37,821 nt of DNA, taken from the NCBI GenBank assembly GCA_023392945.1, contig JAEWNB010000034.1, forward strand, positions 1-37,821. The letters are read 5' to 3'. A program made the translations under genes and the position numbers. The notes under the pieces were generated by a model. It was not told the origin of the DNA. It searched no databases and saw only the letters and a list, made by a program, of their open reading frames with translations. Below are positions 33,898 through 37,821 of the stretch, piece by piece. Position 1 is the stretch's first letter. Each line of letters starts with the position of its first letter. The stretch is from Bacteroidota bacterium. GTDB taxonomy: Bacteria; Bacteroidota; Bacteroidia; Bacteroidales; WCHB1-69.

Positions 33898-36417
33898 ATG
33901 GAACGAAAAACTTTTTTTGTTGATGTCCTTTTGCCTCTTCCTTTGCCGGAACTGTTCACTTACCGAATACCAAATGAATTTGACAAAAAGATTAATTTCG
34001 GTGTAAGAGTGGTTGTCCCTTTCGGGAAAAATAAACTCTATTCAGGAATCGCAATCAAAGTGCATTCGAATGTTCCACAACAAATTAATATGAAGTATGT
34101 TATCGATGTAATTGATGACATGCCGATTATTTCTGAACAGCAGTTTTCACTGTGGAAATGGATTGCTGATTATTATATGTGCTCTTTGGGGGAAGTTATG
34201 GCTGTTGCTCTTCCTTCTGCACTTAAAATTGCCAGCGAAACTCAAATTATGCTCCATCCTCAATTTGATGGAGTTATCACCCCTTTTTCAGATAAGGAAA
34301 TTAAAATTATTGAAGCTCTTACTTATCATCAGGCAATGACTGTTGAGGAAATTGCTAAAGTAATTAATGTTCAAAAGGTAATTCCAATTATTAAGTCGTT
34401 AGTTGAAAAGGAAGCCATCCTTACAGATGAGGAAATTAGAGATCCTTATAAACCTAAAAGGGAAACTTATATTTCTTTATCCGATTATTATTCTAATAAT
34501 ATGGAGGCTCTCTATGAAATACTTGATAGCTTGAGCAAGTCAAAAAAAACTGAAAAACAAGCCGACTTCATTTTGGCATTTTTGGACTATACAAATCATT
34601 CTATTAAAAGTAGTTTGAACCCTGATTTGGCTTTTTCAATTCTTAAAAGTGAATTTCTCAAAAATACATCTGTTTCTCCGGCAAGACTCAATACTTTGAT
34701 TGAAAAGGGAATTTTTGTTTCTAAAGATATTGAAATTAGCAGACTTGCAAATTATGACTCATTGGATGTTGTTGCTAATATCAAACTTTCTGAACAGCAA
34801 CAAATTGCGCTTGATGAAATTGAAAATGGTTTTCTAAATTATAATACTGTTTTGCTACATGGTGTTACCGGTAGCGGGAAAACAGAAATTTATATTAAGA
34901 TGATTGACAAAGTGCTTGCTCAGGGAAAACAAGTACTGTATCTGTTGCCGGAAATTGCACTTACTTCACAGATTGTGAACAGATTAAGAAAATATTTTGG
35001 GGATAGGGTCGGGGTTTATCATTCTCGTTTTAATGAATATGAACGAGTGGAAATATGGAATAGAGTCCTTTCTCATAATAGTGATGATTCTTCGGATAAT
35101 AAATATCAACTTATTCTGGGAGCTCGCTCAGCTTTGCTCTTACCATACCGTAATCTGGGTCTTGTTATTGTGGATGAAGAACATGACTCTTCCTATAAAC
35201 AAATTGATCCCGCACCCAGATATCATGCCCGTGATTGTGCTGTTGTTCTATCTAATATTCATCATGCTCATTCTTTACTTGGAACGGCAACTCCTTCTAT
35301 CGAAACTTATTATAATACTGAAATTCACAAATATGGCCTTGTGGAGTTGATGAGCAGATATGCAGATAGCAATTTACCTGAAATTTGGCTGGTTAATATC
35401 TTGGAGAGTATGAAACAAAAAAAAATGAATGGTCATTTTTCTCATTTTCTTCTTGAACAAATGAAGAATGCCTTGGATAATAAAGAACAGGTTATTCTTT
35501 TTCAAAACCGCCGGGGTTTTTCTTTAAGAATGCTTTGTAATTCCTGTCAGGAAATGCCCTCCTGCATCAATTGTGATGTAACGTTGACCTATCATAAAAA
35601 ATCAAATTTACTGAAATGTCATTACTGTGGTTATGCCATAGATCTCCCTTCGGAATGTCCGGTCTGTCATAGTAAAGATATTGAAATGAAAGGGTTTGGA
35701 ACTGAAAAAATTGAAGAGTCTTTAGAACAATTGTTCCCCGGAACTGTCGTTTCCAGAATGGACTTAGATACAACAAGATCTAAATCAGGATATCAGAGAA
35801 TTATCTCAGATTTTGAAAATCACAAAACAGATATACTTGTTGGAACTCAGATGGTTACAAAAGGGCTTGACTTTGACAGGGTAAGTGTTGTTGGAATCCT
35901 AAATGCCGATAATTTGATTAGTTATCCCGATTTTCGTTCTTTTGAGCGTGCTTTTCAAATAATGGCTCAGGTTAGTGGACGTTCAGGGAGAAAGAAAATT
36001 CCCGGAAAAGTTATTATTCAAAGTTATCACCCTGAACATCCGGCTTTAAAATTTGTCGTCAAAAACGATTTTAAAGCTATGTATGAAAGTCAAATTTTGG
36101 AAAGAAAAAGGTTTAATTATCCTCCTTTGTGCAGATTGATTAAAATTACTCTTAAAAATAAACAGGAAGAACTTGTGAATAATGCAGCCAATGTTTTTGC
36201 TAAAATGCTTCGGGATGCATTCCCAAACCAGATTCTTGGTCCTGAATTCCCATTAGTAGCTAGAATTCAAAATTATTATCTGAAAGATGTTTGGATTAAA
36301 ATTCCTAAATCGGATATGCTGATGGATAAGAAAAATCTTCTAAAAAAGTTGGTTTCGGAGTTTAAATCCATTACTGCCTTTAAAGCTGTAAGAATAATTA
36401 TTAATGTGGATGCTTAA
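33898..36417 (+). CDS. priA: Primosomal protein N' (replication restart helicase)
   Basis: An 839-aa superfamily 2 helicase. The N-terminal DNA-binding domain (FFVDVLLPLPLPELFTY, GVRVVVPFGKNKLYSG) binds the 3' end of stalled forks, the helicase core has Walker A GVTGSGKTE (322-330), DEEHDSSYKQ and GTATPSIET, and the zinc-binding insertion is rich in cysteine pairs (CNSCQ, CINCD, CHYCG, CPVCH). The C-terminal half has GTEKIEESL, GTQMVTKGLDF and QVSGRSGR. It reloads the replisome at collapsed forks. It starts 8 bp after gap; three bases separate its stop from the convergent gene. Confidence 0.96.
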   Translation: MERKTFFVDVLLPLPLPELFTYRIPNEFDKKINFGVRVVVPFGKNKLYSGIAIKVHSNVPQQINMKYVIDVIDDMPIISEQQFSLWKWIADYYMCSLGEVMAVALPSALKIASETQIMLHPQFDGVITPFSDKEIKIIEALTYHQAMTVEEIAKVINVQKVIPIIKSLVEKEAILTDEEIRDPYKPKRETYISLSDYYSNNMEALYEILDSLSKSKKTEKQADFILAFLDYTNHSIKSSLNPDLAFSILKSEFLKNTSVSPARLNTLIEKGIFVSKDIEISRLANYDSLDVVANIKLSEQQQIALDEIENGFLNYNTVLLHGVTGSGKTEIYIKMIDKVLAQGKQVLYLLPEIALTSQIVNRLRKYFGDRVGVYHSRFNEYERVEIWNRVLSHNSDDSSDNKYQLILGARSALLLPYRNLGLVIVDEEHDSSYKQIDPAPRYHARDCAVVLSNIHHAHSLLGTATPSIETYYNTEIHKYGLVELMSRYADSNLPEIWLVNILESMKQKKMNGHFSHFLLEQMKNALDNKEQVILFQNRRGFSLRMLCNSCQEMPSCINCDVTLTYHKKSNLLKCHYCGYAIDLPSECPVCHSKDIEMKGFGTEKIEESLEQLFPGTVVSRMDLDTTRSKSGYQRIISDFENHKTDILVGTQMVTKGLDFDRVSVVGILNADNLISYPDFRSFERAFQIMAQVSGRSGRKKIPGKVIIQSYHPEHPALKFVVKNDFKAMYESQILERKRFNYPPLCRLIKITLKNKQEELVNNAANVFAKMLRDAFPNQILGPEFPLVARIQNYYLKDVWIKIPKSDMLMDKKNLLKKLVSEFKSITAFKAVRIIINVDA

Positions 36418-36420
36418 TAT

Positions 36421-37551
36421 CTATTTTATTTCTGCTTCCTGAAAATTCTCTATCTGAAGCAACCTCGCTTTTTGATTCTCATATCCTCCATTTTCAATTT
36501 TATTAAATTGAAAATCAAAGGATATTGGGTTAAATTTATTTTGAATGCTGTCGGACGGAGTCACAATTTTATTTACAAAGTATCGTGTAATGTCATAGCC
36601 CTGAAATGAAAATCTTGATAGATCCGGTGGGGAATTAAATCGTTCAATGAAATCACTTACAAACAAAAGGGTATTGTCATTTTCGTAATCTACATAATAA
36701 TTTGAAAAATAGTGAATGTTTAGTTTGTTGAAATTTTCTGTTTCAGCTTCATTAGCTTTGAGCCATTCTTCAGGAATCACCAACGAGTAGGAGGGGAGAG
36801 CCCCTGTATTGGCAAGAAGTCTTATATTATGAATGATAGAGGCCTGTGTTTCTGAGTAAGTGATAATGATGTTATGATAGTTGGGCTTCATTTTCTGCAT
36901 CAAAAGGGTTATACCTTCTCTAAAAGGTACTTTTGTATAAGGAAGTTGCTTTTTGATGAAATAATCTTCATAAATGGAGAGCTCATTCGTTGAATTATCA
37001 ATGTTTCCCCATAATATGATGTTGGTTTTTGGATAACGATTTAATAATAAACTGTCTAAAAGAATAGGTCGAGCTGATATTGAGGGAATTAATTTGTAAA
37101 CATATTCATTGTTCTCAACAAAATCAGTTCTATTGCTGAAAGGATTAACAATCGGAATCTTGTAAGTATTTGCATATTGCGCTGCTATGGTAAACATCTC
37201 AGCAAAAAATGGCCCTATTATTAAATCAATACCCTTCATAAAAGTGGTATCTTGTAAAATCTGGTTCAACTTCTTCTTATCATCTGTAATATCCCTTACA
37301 ATAACATTCAATTTGAAACCTTCATTTTCAAATTCACGAAATGCCATCTCTGCACCTTCCCAAAATCCTGCCAGCTTAAATGAGGTTATATTATTTATAT
37401 CTTCGTCAAAAGTGATGAAGTTTACATCAAAAGTCTTTATTTCTTCTGTATAAAAAGGAATTAAATATAAAATAGTTTTAGGATTCTCTGTTTGAGCTTT
37501 TGTGGATGAAAAAGTCAAAAGCAGAAATAATAGAATTATGGAATGTCTCAT
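36421..37551 (-). CDS. Periplasmic-binding-fold protein (type 1, ABC-type receptor-like)
   Basis: A 376-aa exported protein with a signal peptide (MRHSIILLFLLLTFSSTKA). The rest resembles the type 1 periplasmic binding fold: FWEGAEMAFREFENEGFKLNVIVRD near the start, DLIIGPFFAEMFTIAAQYAN in the middle and YKIPIVNPFSNRTDFV after it. Many Bacteroidota have such a domain joined to LysM repeats; here no LysM is visible, and no permease or ATPase gene is nearby, so transport is uncertain. Its ligand is unknown. It has a -7 element 20 bases upstream, and the DUF2007 gene ends just beyond that. Confidence 0.8.
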   Translation of the reverse strand: MRHSIILLFLLLTFSSTKAQTENPKTILYLIPFYTEEIKTFDVNFITFDEDINNITSFKLAGFWEGAEMAFREFENEGFKLNVIVRDITDDKKKLNQILQDTTFMKGIDLIIGPFFAEMFTIAAQYANTYKIPIVNPFSNRTDFVENNEYVYKLIPSISARPILLDSLLLNRYPKTNIILWGNIDNSTNELSIYEDYFIKKQLPYTKVPFREGITLLMQKMKPNYHNIIITYSETQASIIHNIRLLANTGALPSYSLVIPEEWLKANEAETENFNKLNIHYFSNYYVDYENDNTLLFVSDFIERFNSPPDLSRFSFQGYDITRYFVNKIVTPSDSIQNKFNPISFDFQFNKIENGGYENQKARLLQIENFQEAEIK

Positions 37552-37571
37552 CTCGCACTTTTTTTGACTTG

Positions 37572-37579
37572 CAAAGATA
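37572..37579 (-). promoter_or_regulatory. Predicted -7 promoter element for the binding-fold gene
   Basis: TATCTTTG on the minus strand, exact TAnnTTTG match, 20 bases before the ATG at 37551. Confidence 0.6.
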
Positions 37580-37599
37580 CGAAACTATCATGAGAATCT

Positions 37600-37821
37600 T
37601 CACTTTTTGTTGTTTTCGAATTCGTGGACAATAAGAATTGCTCTGTCGTAATCTTCAACAGGCACTACTACTTTTATTGCACCGGCTCCACCAGCTGAAC
37701 TATACCAGGGTGCCAGTGTGCCACAAAATTCATCCCTCAGAAATACTTTTATTTCTTCATTTTCCAATAGGCCTTTTACTATTTCAACCTCCCAGGTATT
37801 GCCGGAATATACTTCTACTAA
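37600..37821 (-). CDS. DUF2007-type small protein, C-terminal part (cut by window edge)
   Basis: An open frame of 73 codons enters from the right edge and stops at 37600-37602; the start is outside. The protein reads VEVYSGNTWEVEIVKGLLEN, then EIKVFLRDEFCGTLAPWYSS, then GGAGAIKVVVPVEDYDRA and ends HEFENNKK. The E-x-x-x-K-x-L-L-E, F-L-x-D-E, GTLAPW and GGAGA-K-V-V-V blocks are those of the DUF2007 family (putative prokaryotic signal-transducing proteins), a GlnB-like fold of about 75 residues. Function is unknown. Confidence 0.82.
   Translation of the reverse strand, partial: LVEVYSGNTWEVEIVKGLLENEEIKVFLRDEFCGTLAPWYSSAGGAGAIKVVVPVEDYDRAILIVHEFENNKK

Noticed and set aside
1..37821. CRISPR array, prophage, insertion sequence, toxin-antitoxin or other defence system
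   Set aside because: No regularly spaced repeats, transposase, integrase or defence domains were seen; all larger frames have housekeeping or secretion assignments.

Overview
The window looks like chromosomal DNA from a member of the Bacteroidota, probably class Bacteroidia. The evidence is the fused murF-alr gene, a porQ gene, three secreted proteins that end in type IX secretion (T9SS) sorting domains, AT-rich spacers, the absence of obvious Shine-Dalgarno sequences, and repeated TAnnTTTG -7 promoter elements placed a short distance upstream of start codons. I see no phage, insertion sequence, CRISPR array or toxin-antitoxin module. Most of the window is housekeeping DNA.

Layout. 1-2340 (minus): murG, a GatB/YqeY protein, a hotdog thioesterase and the start of murC. 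2486-3013 (minus): a flavodoxin, whose probable leader contains a GC-rich palindromic intergenic element (about 3032-3196). 3413-7708 (plus): pyrC, xseA, xseB, an O-methyltransferase and trmD. 7902-12294 (plus): murF-alr fusion and a CapD/PglF-type membrane nucleotide-sugar dehydratase. 12378-19121 (minus): a compact run read as porQ, a DegT-family aminotransferase, a 1110-aa gingipain-like C25 peptidase with a T9SS sorting domain, surE and a small membrane protein. 19186-20037 (minus): agmatinase. 20170-21405 (plus): M16 peptidase. 21402-23922 (minus): tRNA-Arg(CCG), a short-chain dehydrogenase, LD-carboxypeptidase and a PlsC-like acyltransferase. 24028-26133 (minus): a C10 (streptopain-like) peptidase with a T9SS sorting domain. 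26501-27034 (plus): an ECF sigma factor. 27079-28311 (minus): class I aminotransferase. 28445-31201 (plus): polA. 31274-32560 (minus): an unrecognised T9SS cargo protein. 32885-36417 (plus): gap and priA. 36421-37551 (minus): a periplasmic-binding-fold lipoprotein-like or secreted protein. 37600-37821 (minus): the end of a DUF2007 gene.

The genes serve cell-wall synthesis and recycling (murG, murC, murF-alr, ldcA), DNA replication and repair (xseAB, polA, priA), pyrimidine, polyamine and central metabolism (pyrC, speB, gap, aminotransferase), tRNA modification (trmD), and protein secretion through the T9SS.

The most interesting non-coding signal is between the C10 peptidase and the ECF sigma gene (26134-26500). 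A near-consensus sigma-54 promoter lies just upstream of the ECF start, and two copies of a CAAATAAT-type palindrome lie 73 bp apart further upstream. This suggests a sigma-54-to-ECF cascade, possibly linked to secreted peptidases. Other points worth a second look are the flavodoxin leader element, a PolA that seems to have lost its proofreading residues, and the porQ-aminotransferase-C25 peptidase cluster.
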